From a virus: a stretch of DNA of 39,542 nt. The translations under genes and the position numbers were made by a program. Under the pieces are notes generated by a model, which was given only the letters and a program-made list of their open reading frames with translations, did not search any database and had not been told where the DNA came from. The stretch spans positions 1 to 39,542 of IMG/VR virus record IMGVR_UViG_3300005582_000031. The stretch is one strand, 5' to 3'. Below are positions 16,346 through 23,225 of the stretch, one piece after another; position 1 is the stretch's first letter, and each line of letters opens with the position of its first letter.

Positions 16346-16670
16346 TGAAACTGAACTCCTTTCCAAGAAAATCACAAAGGCTAAGTTTAGAAAATCAATC
16401 ATAGAAGAATGGGATAGTTGTTGTTATGTATGCGGCAAGCATTTTGATAAGATTACCCTTGACCATCTAGTACCCAAGAGGGCTGGTGGGCACACAACGC
16501 GGTTTAATTTGGCTCCATGCTGCTCGGTGCATAATCGCAGCAAGGGGAGTTCGGAATTATGGAGCTGGTGGACGCAGCATCCAGAATGGAATCTTGAGAG
16601 AGCTGTAAAGCTTCTGCACTATTTACGTCGTGCTGATAGCTTGCCATTAGCTGATGATAATACACCATAA
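16329..16670 (+). CDS. HNH endonuclease
   Basis: The 113-residue protein has CYVCGKHF (first zinc-binding CxxC), LDHLVPKRAGG (HNH His region), and FNLAPCCSVHNRSKG (Asn/His plus second Cys pair), the layout of a zinc-finger HNH nuclease domain. A C-terminal helix rich in Trp and Leu follows. Free-standing HNH genes beside terminases may act in packaging or as homing endonucleases; here it lies at the end of the plus-strand lysis block, converging with the minus-strand terminase module. That position, at the boundary of an inverted segment, is suggestive but not proof of mobility. It starts inside the preceding small gene. Confidence 0.8.
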   Translation: MEHQIDETELLSKKITKAKFRKSIIEEWDSCCYVCGKHFDKITLDHLVPKRAGGHTTRFNLAPCCSVHNRSKGSSELWSWWTQHPEWNLERAVKLLHYLRRADSLPLADDNTP

Positions 16671-16779
16671 CCTGCCACATTTGGCTATGCTCCCAAACTT
16701 GGCCATTGTAAGTAATCTGACAAACAGTGCCGCTATCGGCATTAACCATCATGATCTTAGGTGGTTTCAGCATGATCAT
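16504..16779 (-). CDS. Possible small ORF overlapping the HNH gene 3' end
   Basis: A 91-codon minus-strand ORF begins MIMLKPPKIMMVNADSGTVC. Its start lies inside the end of the 67-residue ORF above it, suggesting coupling, and its first 36 codons are the only content of 16671-16779. The other ~55 codons run antisense to the HNH gene, a long convergent overlap, so either the stop has drifted or the ORF is not real. Confidence 0.3.
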   Translation of the reverse strand: MIMLKPPKIMMVNADSGTVCQITYNGQVWEHSQMWQVMVYYHQLMASYQHDVNSAEALQLSQDSILDAASTSSIIPNSPCCDYAPSSMEPN

Positions 16780-16960
16780 TCACGCAAGTGGATATTTCGC
16801 GGGGGAATACTTGAGCATATTTAATTTCAAACGGTAGCTTTTCCCATATATCACAATCCATAGCTGTTTCCCAAGCCATTATTTCTGATCCAGCCATGAC
16901 TACGGTTTGGAAAGATCCTTGAGAGGCTTGCTTGTTGTGATCAATAAAGATAGCTGGCAC
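16757..16960 (-). CDS. Small hypothetical protein downstream of terL
   Basis: From GTG 16960 the ORF gives 67 residues, MPAIFIDHNKQASQGSFQTV and on through MAWETAMDCDIWEKLPFEIK. The composition looks protein-like, and it fills the gap after the terminase stop (16983) on the same strand. The frame stays open upstream to an ATG at 17059 inside terL, but an 77-base overlap is less attractive than the GTG. No family recognised. Some T7-like phages carry a small gene after gene 19, so a packaging accessory is possible. Confidence 0.45.
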   Translation of the reverse strand: MPAIFIDHNKQASQGSFQTVVMAGSEIMAWETAMDCDIWEKLPFEIKYAQVFPREISTCVNDHAETT

Positions 16961-16982
16961 TCGTACAACCCAAGCTTGGGGT

Positions 16983-18713
16983 TTATCTTGCTGCCATCCA
17001 TGTCGCGCCTTTGCCGGTCTTCGGTAAATTTTCCAAAGCCACACCAAGAAATTGTGCATCTAAAGCCCCCTCGATATTTCCCATAAAGGCTTCTAACTCT
17101 AGATCCCAAAGCTCGTCCTTGCGGTCGGCCATGGCTCTATCTTCATCAATTGCTAAGGATTCATTCCAGTATTCCACGACACCAGCTAGGGCATCTAAGC
17201 GGTCATCATGCTGTAAGCAATTCTTCTCATAAGTGATGTGAGTTAGCTGGTGAAATAACTGATAGGCCAGCTTGCGTTCAACCGTATCGTCATCACGACC
17301 ACGGCTATCGTTTTCAATTACAGAACGGTTAATGATTAGCCGGTGTTGATTCAGAACTGGCTCAAGAGCGGAAATAATCCGACGTTCCTTTTGCATATTG
17401 GAACGCACGGGCTCCACTGTGCATGGGTGGTGTAGCCGTAGGTAAGGCTTCAGCAGGGATTCCAGCATCCCCTGGCCGAACTGGTCTTCCAGGAGGATCA
17501 GGTTTACCTTGTTGCGCTTAGCAGCAACAGCTAAGCCTTCAAGAACAGCTTCCGTATAGCCATCACGGAAGGCGCCAGCATCTAAAAGGAACAGATTGCC
17601 ATTGAGGTGAGCAACAACGGCATAGGCAGTCTCGTCAGCACCACGACCAGATGGGTCAATAAACATGGCACAGCCTTGGAAGGGCAGCCAATCGCCATGG
17701 ATAAAGGCAGGACGGTGGTAATAGTCACCAGTAAAACCAACAGCAGGCAGGTCGCTAACCCGGTATTCAGCACCAGAAGACCACACAAGCTTCTCTGGGG
17801 CGTGGTCAGAGACTTCTAAGACCATCAGATCACTCAGCCGTAATGGGAAGCGTTCTAGGTCGGATAAGGAGGTATCTAGTTGAAACTGCAAAGCAAACTG
17901 TGACTTGCCATAGCTGACCTCACGTTCCAATAGATCCATTTCAGAGAAACGACCTGGGTCAACCGGCTTACCAATTAACTCTCTTGGTGCTTCTGCAACG
18001 ATGGGAGCTAATGATTCACCATACTTTTCTGGTTTAGTTGGGTATCTAGATGGCCAGATCCGTGTAGAGAAGCCTTTAAGCAACAGCTTGTTGTAGATCG
18101 ACTCTTCTGTTTGTGGTGTGCCAAGGTACATGACCTCACCACCGGGTTTAAGGATGGCGTTGTACTCACCTACAGCAGCCAATAGCTTCTCTCGCATCCC
18201 AACTGACCAGGATGTTGTAGGGGTTTCTATGTCATCTGGAATTATTAGGTCGGCCCTGGAGCCGGTTACCTGGCCAAAAATACCTACAGCTTTAACTGAT
18301 GGGCTTTTATCTGGCCGCGACTGCCGTACATCAAAAGCATGAACAGCAGATCGCTGCTCCTCCCGTTGTGGTTCTAAGCATTTCAGTATTGGCATATCAC
18401 GTATCAGCTGCAGGCAGAAGGTAGTGAAGTTTTTAGCCTCTGCCCCACTAGCTGAGTTGACCATGATCTTTTGCTGTGGATCTAGCCGTAGCCGCCACAA
18501 GACAAAAGAAGCTGCCATCCATGATTTACCTACACCTCGATAGCCTTGAATGATTCGGCGCTTAGGGCCGTGCTGCATAAACTCAGCTATATCAAGCTGT
18601 ATCGGTGTTGGATCAGGTAGACCCATGTGTTTCCATACAACACAAAGGAAGTAACGGAAATCACTGGCAAATGGCTCTGGCAGATCATGCCAAGTGCCAA
18701 GCGGTTTAGACAC
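16983..18713 (-). CDS. Terminase large subunit (gp19-like), minus strand
   Basis: The 576-residue protein has Walker A GYRGVGKS (57-64), Walker B ADLIIPDD (154-161), and RNase H-like nuclease motifs MFIDPSGRGADETAY (Asp353), LLEDQFGQG and HDDRLDALAG. This is the packaging motor ATPase and nuclease of T7 gp19 type (586 residues). It starts with GTG immediately after the TAA of the 105-residue gene. It is encoded opposite to all other structural and replication genes, which is unusual for a T7-like phage. Its first residues (LGTWHDLP) recur in the chimeric 26-residue ORF at 19457-19537. Confidence 0.95.
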   Translation of the reverse strand: MSKPLGTWHDLPEPFASDFRYFLCVVWKHMGLPDPTPIQLDIAEFMQHGPKRRIIQGYRGVGKSWMAASFVLWRLRLDPQQKIMVNSASGAEAKNFTTFCLQLIRDMPILKCLEPQREEQRSAVHAFDVRQSRPDKSPSVKAVGIFGQVTGSRADLIIPDDIETPTTSWSVGMREKLLAAVGEYNAILKPGGEVMYLGTPQTEESIYNKLLLKGFSTRIWPSRYPTKPEKYGESLAPIVAEAPRELIGKPVDPGRFSEMDLLEREVSYGKSQFALQFQLDTSLSDLERFPLRLSDLMVLEVSDHAPEKLVWSSGAEYRVSDLPAVGFTGDYYHRPAFIHGDWLPFQGCAMFIDPSGRGADETAYAVVAHLNGNLFLLDAGAFRDGYTEAVLEGLAVAAKRNKVNLILLEDQFGQGMLESLLKPYLRLHHPCTVEPVRSNMQKERRIISALEPVLNQHRLIINRSVIENDSRGRDDDTVERKLAYQLFHQLTHITYEKNCLQHDDRLDALAGVVEYWNESLAIDEDRAMADRKDELWDLELEAFMGNIEGALDAQFLGVALENLPKTGKGATWMAAR

Positions 18714-19031
18714 TTAGTTTGAAGTTGCAACCTTGAACGTAACTGTAGGTGTACCAGTACTAATGCTTACTAATTGACACCGTACATATAGCACAGGTGT
18801 ATTAGCAAACACATGGCCGTAAGTGCCGTTAGCAGTTATGGTTATATCCGACTCATGCAAATTAAAAAAGTTAGTGCCATCTAAAGAGCCACTAAGCCTG
18901 ACTACAACGTTTGTACCAATAGAGGCAACTGTTGCCTGAAAACAAATGTTGGTGCCTGAATCAAGGCTTTGAAAGGCAGTAACGCCTACAGCCGTAAGAG
19001 GTGTAAAGCTAGTGACAGTAGGTAAAGTCAT
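18714..19031 (-). CDS. Small beta-rich structural-type protein (105 aa)
   Basis: MTLPTVTSFTPLTAVGVTAF begins a beta-rich sequence with VVVRLSGSLDGTNFFNL in the middle and LYVRCQLVSISTGTPTVTF near the end. This pattern of alternating Thr/Val strands and SLDGTNFF is seen in small phage virion or receptor-binding accessory proteins; the exact role is unknown. It is coupled to the 134-residue gene (TGATG) and directly abuts the GTG of terL. Along with the 134-residue gene it occupies the second terS-terL interval described in the findings. Confidence 0.65.
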   Translation of the reverse strand: MTLPTVTSFTPLTAVGVTAFQSLDSGTNICFQATVASIGTNVVVRLSGSLDGTNFFNLHESDITITANGTYGHVFANTPVLYVRCQLVSISTGTPTVTFKVATSN

Positions 19032-19435
19032 CAGCTGTTCACTGCGTCGATAACTACAAAGTTAATGGTAAGAGCTTCGCTCAAGGTGCCACCTGTAGTG
19101 TTTTGCACTCTGATCACACAAGAGCCGTCAGCAACGGTAATGCAACGGCAAAAATAAGCGCCGCTAGTACCGCCAGAACCTTGGTTGCAGATAACGACGT
19201 CAGTAGCACTAATGGCACTGTTGGTCAAAGTAAACGACACATCGGTCACTGTGGCCAAGCCAGCATCCTGCATGGTGATAACACCAGCTTTGGCATTTAA
19301 GGTGACACCTGTGGATTTGCTGGTGAGCTGAGTCTTAGCACCACCAAAACCAGCGCCAATACCAAGAGCTGGAGCAGCTCCAACGGCCCTGTTAATAGGA
19401 GTAGCAATAGAAAAACCAGCAGGAACTGAAGTCAT
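19031..19435 (-). CDS. Structural-type protein (134 aa), beta-rich
   Basis: The product contains AKTQLTSKSTGVTLNAKAGV, VSFTLTNSAISATDVVI and GGTLSEALTINFVVI, a recurrent pattern in phage and prophage proteins of unknown exact function, usually listed as minor structural. It is Gly/Ala/Thr-rich and lacks a signal or membrane segment. It follows the 26-residue chimeric ORF and shares a TGATG overlap with the 105-residue gene. I infer a virion surface or tailspike-associated role from its location next to a tailspike. Confidence 0.65.
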   Translation of the reverse strand: MTSVPAGFSIATPINRAVGAAPALGIGAGFGGAKTQLTSKSTGVTLNAKAGVITMQDAGLATVTDVSFTLTNSAISATDVVICNQGSGGTSGAYFCRCITVADGSCVIRVQNTTGGTLSEALTINFVVIDAVNS

Positions 19436-19456
19436 GGTTTCAAGAGGTGGGAAAAA

Positions 19457-19537
19457 TTAAGATGCTCGGCGACGAGGCATTTGCACTACCTTACCAAGAT
19501 CTGGCAGATCATGCCAAGTGCCAATAGAACGACTCAT
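19457..19537 (-). CDS. Chimeric terL-terS mini-ORF (26 aa)
   Basis: Reading leftward from ATG 19537 gives MSRSIGTWHDLPDLGKVVQM followed by PRRRAS and TAA. The first half matches the TerL N-terminus (MSKPLGTWHDLP); the second matches the TerS C-terminus (LPDLDKVVHMPRRRTA). The DNA shows the same: ctggcagatcatgccaagtg (18679-18698 and 19501-19520) and, for the other half, 19471-19503 against 21540-21573. The join is at the shared DLP codons. The ATG overlaps the tailspike stop as ATGA. It is a recombination fossil of an extra terS-terL boundary; it may or may not be translated. Confidence 0.7.
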   Translation of the reverse strand: MSRSIGTWHDLPDLGKVVQMPRRRAS

Positions 19538-21519
19538 GCTTTGCCTGAAATGTAATAGCTAATTCGGTGAGTCTTGTTATCCATGCCAGTGCCTGCTCCA
19601 TATTTAATCTTAAAGCTTGCAGTAGTAGGTGGAGTTGGGTCGGCATTAATCATTGCGACAGGGATGTGGTAACCCAAAGCATCTGCTGTTGCAGTGCCAG
19701 ACATTTGGACTTGTATTAGCTCATTGACAGAACTAAATAGCCCTGCTGGTAAGGCAACAGTTGCGATACGGTTGCCATCTGTTGTAACAACGCCTTGCGC
19801 CCGTAACTCAACATTGCCGTAATCGTCACATGTAACAAAATTGCTACCATCAACATATTTATTGACGTGCGTTGTACTAAAGCAATTAGTTGCCCCAGCA
19901 GCTCTAACCATAAACGGAACTGTGCTGGGGTTATCGTATCGCTTGGCAACAGATTGAAGTTCTTTAATTCCATCGCACCCAGCGTTTATGCTTAACACAC
20001 AATCTAAATCATTTTCAGGCGCTTCAAAAACACATTGCGAAATAGTGCTTTTTTGACAATTAACAAACTGCCAAATAGCAGGTTTTTTTAATCCAGTCCA
20101 TGGGGCTACACCCCCCATAGTAAAAAATACAGTAAACCCAGCACCTAAAAGCTGAACGCCAGAACACTTTTCAAAATAAGCTGCTGGTTCTACTGGGGTA
20201 AGAGCCGTCCCAGTAATGTTGCCTTTTTCTCCACCATTTAATAATTGAAGCCCACTGGTTATTTGCACATTAGAAATATGCCTTAGATCAAAAGCTCTTC
20301 CACTGCATTCATAACTACAGTTGTTAAATAAAAATTGCAACGCAACTTCAATTACTTGGCCTGCAGCTGCATTTACAATGTTAGAATAATGCTTAATGCC
20401 GTGGTGGCCCATGCCATACACATTATCAAATGTTATTCCTTCTAACCCATGTATTTCACCGGTAGGATTTTGATACTGCACTAAAGATCTTAGCTCTATA
20501 TTTTGAAAGAAATAACCAATGAACGAATCTTTAACAGTTACGCCAAAAGCCCCATCCATATTGCCTGCCGTGTTTGGCGCATTAGAAGACATTGTTTCAA
20601 GCAGTAACCCAATCCTGCTGCTATCTACTGTGTTTGGTGCGCCACCAGTAAAATCACAATTACTAATTACTACACTTGTTGGTGCGTATATGGTACATGC
20701 GTTATTCCATTTTTCAAGGTTTTGTTGATCAGCGCCAAAAGGGCCGACCTTAACGTTATTTAGATTTACAAGAGAAGTTGGGCCACTATCACCTCGAAGC
20801 GCAGAAATAATGGCAGAGCCAGCTAAATCAGTGTGGTAGCAAGCTATTCTAAGGCTATCTATCCAAAGATATTTGTAATAGCCAGGGCAAATTAATCCTG
20901 TTTGAGCGGGAACCGAAGTGCCAGCAGTTACAGTAAAAGTAAATGTTGTTGAGCTAGTAACAGTAATAGTTTTAGGGCCAAGAAAAGCCCCAGGTAGCCT
21001 AACAACTGGGCCAAAAGCAGAGCTGCCTACAGCACCAGAAGTAAACCCATGAGGGTAAAGGCTTGTTATTGTGGCCGTCGTTCCATTTACGGCAACAGTA
21101 ATAGGATTATACGAATGCTCAATACAATTTTTGCCTTCTGCAGCGTCAAATAAGAAAATGCTCGTATATTGAAAATCTCCTTTAATTATTAACCCGCCAA
21201 TAACACCAACCCGGAGTGGGGCAGTTATTAAAAAATACCCTTGGGGAACACGCAAAACTTGTGAATTTGTTTCGCAATAATTAATAGCAGCTTGGATTGC
21301 GGCAGTATCGTCAGTAACCCCGTTCCCAACTGCTCCAAAATCTTTAACGCTAATAAACCCATTAAAAGTATTAATCTTTTTACGGATATTGCCTAAAGAA
21401 ATAGTTTTGCTTTGGTTGGTAGCAGTAGCTTCAGCTGGCACGTAAGCCAGCAAGCGATCATTGTCGCTGGCATTTGTAGCAGTTAGCTGTGCTAGTTCAG
21501 ACGGTTTACGGTTAGCCAT
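19534..21519 (-). CDS. Second beta-helix tailspike, minus strand
   Basis: The 661-residue protein starts MANRKPSELAQLTATNASDN and has FISVKDFGAVGNGVTDDTAA at about 55-74, the pectate-lyase-superfamily entry motif that the plus-strand tailspike also carries. The remainder is beta-helix-like with repeated N/G turns. It probably binds or depolymerises a host surface glycan. The two tailspikes share only this short segment by eye, so they likely recognise different glycans. It lies between TerS and the chimeric mini-ORF, a place where T7 has spanin genes rather than tail genes. Confidence 0.8.
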   Translation of the reverse strand: MANRKPSELAQLTATNASDNDRLLAYVPAEATATNQSKTISLGNIRKKINTFNGFISVKDFGAVGNGVTDDTAAIQAAINYCETNSQVLRVPQGYFLITAPLRVGVIGGLIIKGDFQYTSIFLFDAAEGKNCIEHSYNPITVAVNGTTATITSLYPHGFTSGAVGSSAFGPVVRLPGAFLGPKTITVTSSTTFTFTVTAGTSVPAQTGLICPGYYKYLWIDSLRIACYHTDLAGSAIISALRGDSGPTSLVNLNNVKVGPFGADQQNLEKWNNACTIYAPTSVVISNCDFTGGAPNTVDSSRIGLLLETMSSNAPNTAGNMDGAFGVTVKDSFIGYFFQNIELRSLVQYQNPTGEIHGLEGITFDNVYGMGHHGIKHYSNIVNAAAGQVIEVALQFLFNNCSYECSGRAFDLRHISNVQITSGLQLLNGGEKGNITGTALTPVEPAAYFEKCSGVQLLGAGFTVFFTMGGVAPWTGLKKPAIWQFVNCQKSTISQCVFEAPENDLDCVLSINAGCDGIKELQSVAKRYDNPSTVPFMVRAAGATNCFSTTHVNKYVDGSNFVTCDDYGNVELRAQGVVTTDGNRIATVALPAGLFSSVNELIQVQMSGTATADALGYHIPVAMINADPTPPTTASFKIKYGAGTGMDNKTHRISYYISGKA

Positions 21520-21525
21520 GGTGGG

Positions 21526-21765
21526 TTAGGCCGTTCTACGACGAGGCATGTGCACTACCTTATCAAGATCTGGAAGATTTGACACTAGCTCGCCAAAAGG
21601 AGTGCCTTCTGTGGGTTGGGCTGAGATTGAATTGTCCTTCAAGAATTGGCGGAGGATATTCATTTCACTAGCAGTAATGGTGCCTTCTTGTAGCTTTTCT
21701 TTCAAAAGTAGGGCTAGGCCAGCATGTAGATCAGCAAGATCATCCTGGATGTTTTGTTTAGCCAC
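21526..21765 (-). CDS. Terminase small subunit (gp18-like)
   Basis: From GTG 21765 the product has 79 residues: MAKQNIQDDLADLHAGLALL, then TITASEMNILRQFLKDNSIS and LPDLDKVVHMPRRRTA. The ITASEMN-x-x-RQFLKDN helix is typical of small terminase subunits of T7-like cyanophages and related phages. I prefer GTG 21765 over ATG 21780 because a strong Shine-Dalgarno, GGAGGTGA, lies at 21771-21778, inside the longer version. TerS recognises concatemer DNA and recruits TerL. It is the first gene of the minus-strand block and reads away from the large noncoding region. Its C-terminal coding sequence is partly duplicated at 19457-19510. Confidence 0.75.
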   Translation of the reverse strand: MAKQNIQDDLADLHAGLALLLKEKLQEGTITASEMNILRQFLKDNSISAQPTEGTPFGELVSNLPDLDKVVHMPRRRTA

Positions 21766-21822
21766 TGCAATCACCTCCATCCATACAACACCTACAGCAT
21801 AGCTTTACAGGGACAAAAGGGA

Positions 21823-21840
21823 GGGGCCACTCAGGGCCCC
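21823..21840 (-). terminator. GC-rich hairpin upstream of terS
   Basis: GGGGCC-ACTCAG-GGCCCC can form a 6-bp stem. Read leftward it is followed by TCCCTTTTG, a weak U-rich tail, so it could attenuate the minus-strand packaging transcript about 60 bases before terS. Confidence 0.35.
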
Positions 21841-21937
21841 AACCGCAGTAAACCCACCACAGGTTACCGAAAACACCATAGCACATAGGCCAACTATTGC
21901 CCCGCTAGGGCTAAGGATTAACCCCCTTAAATGTTAC

Positions 21938-21951
21938 AGTACATTTGTTCT
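21938..21951 (+). promoter_or_regulatory. Cyanobacterial LexA-box-like site AGTACATTTGTTCT
   Basis: It matches the published cyanobacterial LexA consensus RGTACNNNDGTWCB at every defined position. It overlaps an inverted repeat AAATGT-TACAGT-ACATTT (21929-21946) in the divergent control region. ATGTTACAG-N-ACA, which spans its left half, recurs at 22918-22930 before the first early gene. Confidence 0.4.
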
Positions 21952-21998
21952 TACGCCTTAAAGGAACCCCCCCCTTAAGCTAGCCTAAGATTAGCCTT

Positions 21999-22020
21999 AG
22001 ATAATCCTCTGTAAGAGAAT
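21999..22020. repeat. 22-bp repeat with hairpin, centre GTA
   Basis: AGATAATCCTCT-GTA-AGAGAAT. The partner at 22120-22141 is identical except that the central triplet is its reverse complement (TAC). Each copy can form a CTCT/AGAG stem. Confidence 0.8.
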
Positions 22021-22119
22021 AACTAAGATAACCCTTAGGTTAGCCTTAATTGCTCTAAGGGTACATTCTTTCCTATCTATCTAAAAAATAATCTTAGATA
22101 ATATCTTTAAGCTAATCCT

Positions 22120-22141
22120 AGATAATCCTCTTACAGAGAAT
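22120..22141. repeat. 22-bp repeat with hairpin, centre TAC
   Basis: Second copy of the repeat at 21999-22020, 121 bases further on. A related palindrome CCTCTAAGAGG lies at 22352-22362, and further CTCT(T)AC motifs are scattered between 22250 and 22350. Confidence 0.8.
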
Positions 22142-22160
22142 ACCTAGGACTTACTTAAAG

Positions 22161-22193
22161 ACAGCCATAGCGGATAACGCATGGTACGGCTGT
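22161..22193. repeat. Inverted repeat ACAGCC ... GGCTGT
   Basis: ACAGCC at 22161-22166 pairs with GGCTGT at 22188-22193; CCAT/ATGG inside the same segment offers an alternative pairing. Possible operator or RNA structure; role unknown. Confidence 0.4.
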
Positions 22194-22376
22194 ACTAACC
22201 CTGTCCAGGCTTAGTCGCTGGGGGCAGAATACGACGACTCCTGTCCCTATCCTCTAAGGCTTACTACAGCCCCTCTACAGGCTCTCCATGCCCATATATG
22301 GCTCTTACCATTACCTACCAGCTCTACCCCTCTTACAGCCTCTTCCAGAGCCCTCTAAGAGGATTCAGCTGATTAG

Positions 22377-22389
22377 CTATAGAGCGACC
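22377..22389 (+). promoter_or_regulatory. Candidate phage promoter element CTATAGAGCGACC
   Basis: It shares CTATAG and GCGAC with the intergenic element at 14198-14210 and resembles the T7-type initiation core. It lies in the noncoding region, rightward orientation toward the early genes. Support is weak. Confidence 0.25.
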
Positions 22390-22787
22390 CCCCTTTTTTT
22401 GCGCAGCCTTTTTCCTAACTCGGACTTATTCCGACTTACCTGAGTCTCACTCGTACTAGCCAGAGGTGGGCCGGGGCTTAGCTGGAAGCTGGCTGGGGGT
22501 TGGCCGGGGGTGTTTTTTGTTGCCTAAATCTCTGGGGCTTACGCATAGTGTCCGGGGTCGCCTTCACCCCCCTGGGGGGTTGCCTGGGCTTCCTGTAGAG
22601 GGCCCAGGGGGGCCTGCTCTGTCCAATGCTGGCCAGGGTGGCCACGGTAGGGCAGGAGAACCCTTGCAGGGCAGGGCCTGCGTACCTGTGTTCAAGGCAG
22701 GTGCTCAGGCTTGGACAGGGTCGCCAGCTGGGCGGGGTCGCTATGGGTGGGGCCTGGGCGGGGTTGTGGGTGGCTGTGTCACCGCAC

Positions 22788-22849
22788 AAGGGCCACAAGC
22801 CAGCTGCAGGGAAACCACAAGGGCCACAAGCCAGCTGCAGGGAAACCAC
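22788..22849. repeat. 31-bp tandem repeat, two exact copies plus a partial third
   Basis: Units at 22788-22818 and 22819-22849 are identical (beginning aagggccacaagccagctgc); a partial copy starts at 22850. It lies in the GC-rich half of the noncoding region. Tandem repeats flank terminal repeats in several T7-like phages, so a link with genome ends is possible. Confidence 0.85.
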
Positions 22850-23013
22850 AAGCCAGCCCGTGCCAGCCGGAGGGGCCCTGGGCCCTGCTGCTGTAAACCG
22901 GGGCCATCTTCCGGCGAATGTTACAGAACAATAAGAATATTCACCACACCCCTCGGCAGGTGACTAGGGTCTATATATGCAGGCGCAAGCTTGCCACCAC
23001 CACAGGAGAACCA

Positions 23014-23172
23014 ATGGCTTACTCATTCAAGATCTACTCATTCGCCCAGCTATTCGCCCAGGCTCAAGGTTTGCGTTCAGGCTTGCAAGTGCTGAACGGT
23101 TTGGGTCACGTTTGGCCACATGCAGGCGTAAAGGTCCTGCAGAACAACTTGGATTATCTACTCAACGTTTAA
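23014..23172 (+). CDS. Early hypothetical protein (52 aa)
   Basis: ATG 23014 is chosen because it follows a good Shine-Dalgarno (CACAGGAGAACCA). The product MAYSFKIYSFAQLFAQAQGL is mildly hydrophobic and aromatic-rich, ending VLQNNLDYLLNV. No family is recognised. It is the first gene of the rightward early block; earlier in-frame starts (ATG at 22918) lack a ribosome-binding site. A GC-rich hairpin follows at once. Early T7-like phage genes of this size often target host enzymes, but no such role can be read from the sequence. Confidence 0.6.
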   Translation: MAYSFKIYSFAQLFAQAQGLRSGLQVLNGLGHVWPHAGVKVLQNNLDYLLNV

Positions 23173-23178
23173 CCGCGC

Positions 23179-23194
23179 GGGGCCTTCGGGCCCC
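23179..23194 (+). terminator. GC hairpin with TTCG loop after first early gene
   Basis: GGGGCC-TTCG-GGCCCC forms a stable 6-bp tetraloop hairpin 6 bases after the stop. The following T-run is weak (TTA), so it may act as a partial terminator or mRNA-stability element. Confidence 0.5.
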
Positions 23195-23225
23195 TTACCC
23201 AACCCACCACCACCACAGCAAACCA

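Larger units (their letters stand above)
21781..23013. other. Large noncoding region, divergent control and presumed genome-end region
   Basis: About 1.2 kb separates the leftward terS gene from the first rightward early gene. The left half (to about 22450) is AT-richer and full of CTTAGATAAT- and CCTCT-type repeats; the right half is strongly GC-rich with a 31-bp tandem repeat. ORFs on both strands in the right half (22466-22963 plus; 22478-22849 minus) have low-complexity composition and no ribosome-binding site, so I leave them out. In T7 this relative position holds the direct terminal repeat and early promoters, which I infer here as well. Confidence 0.7.

Noticed and set aside
21941-21953. 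NtcA-type site GTA-N8-TAC in the control region
   Set aside because: The available GTA and TAC are spaced by 10 bases, not 8.
22466-22963. 165-codon plus-strand ORF and 123-codon minus-strand ORF (22478-22849) in the noncoding region
   Set aside because: Low-complexity Gly/Pro/Arg composition produced by GC-rich repeats, no Shine-Dalgarno, and both strands open at once over a tandem repeat.
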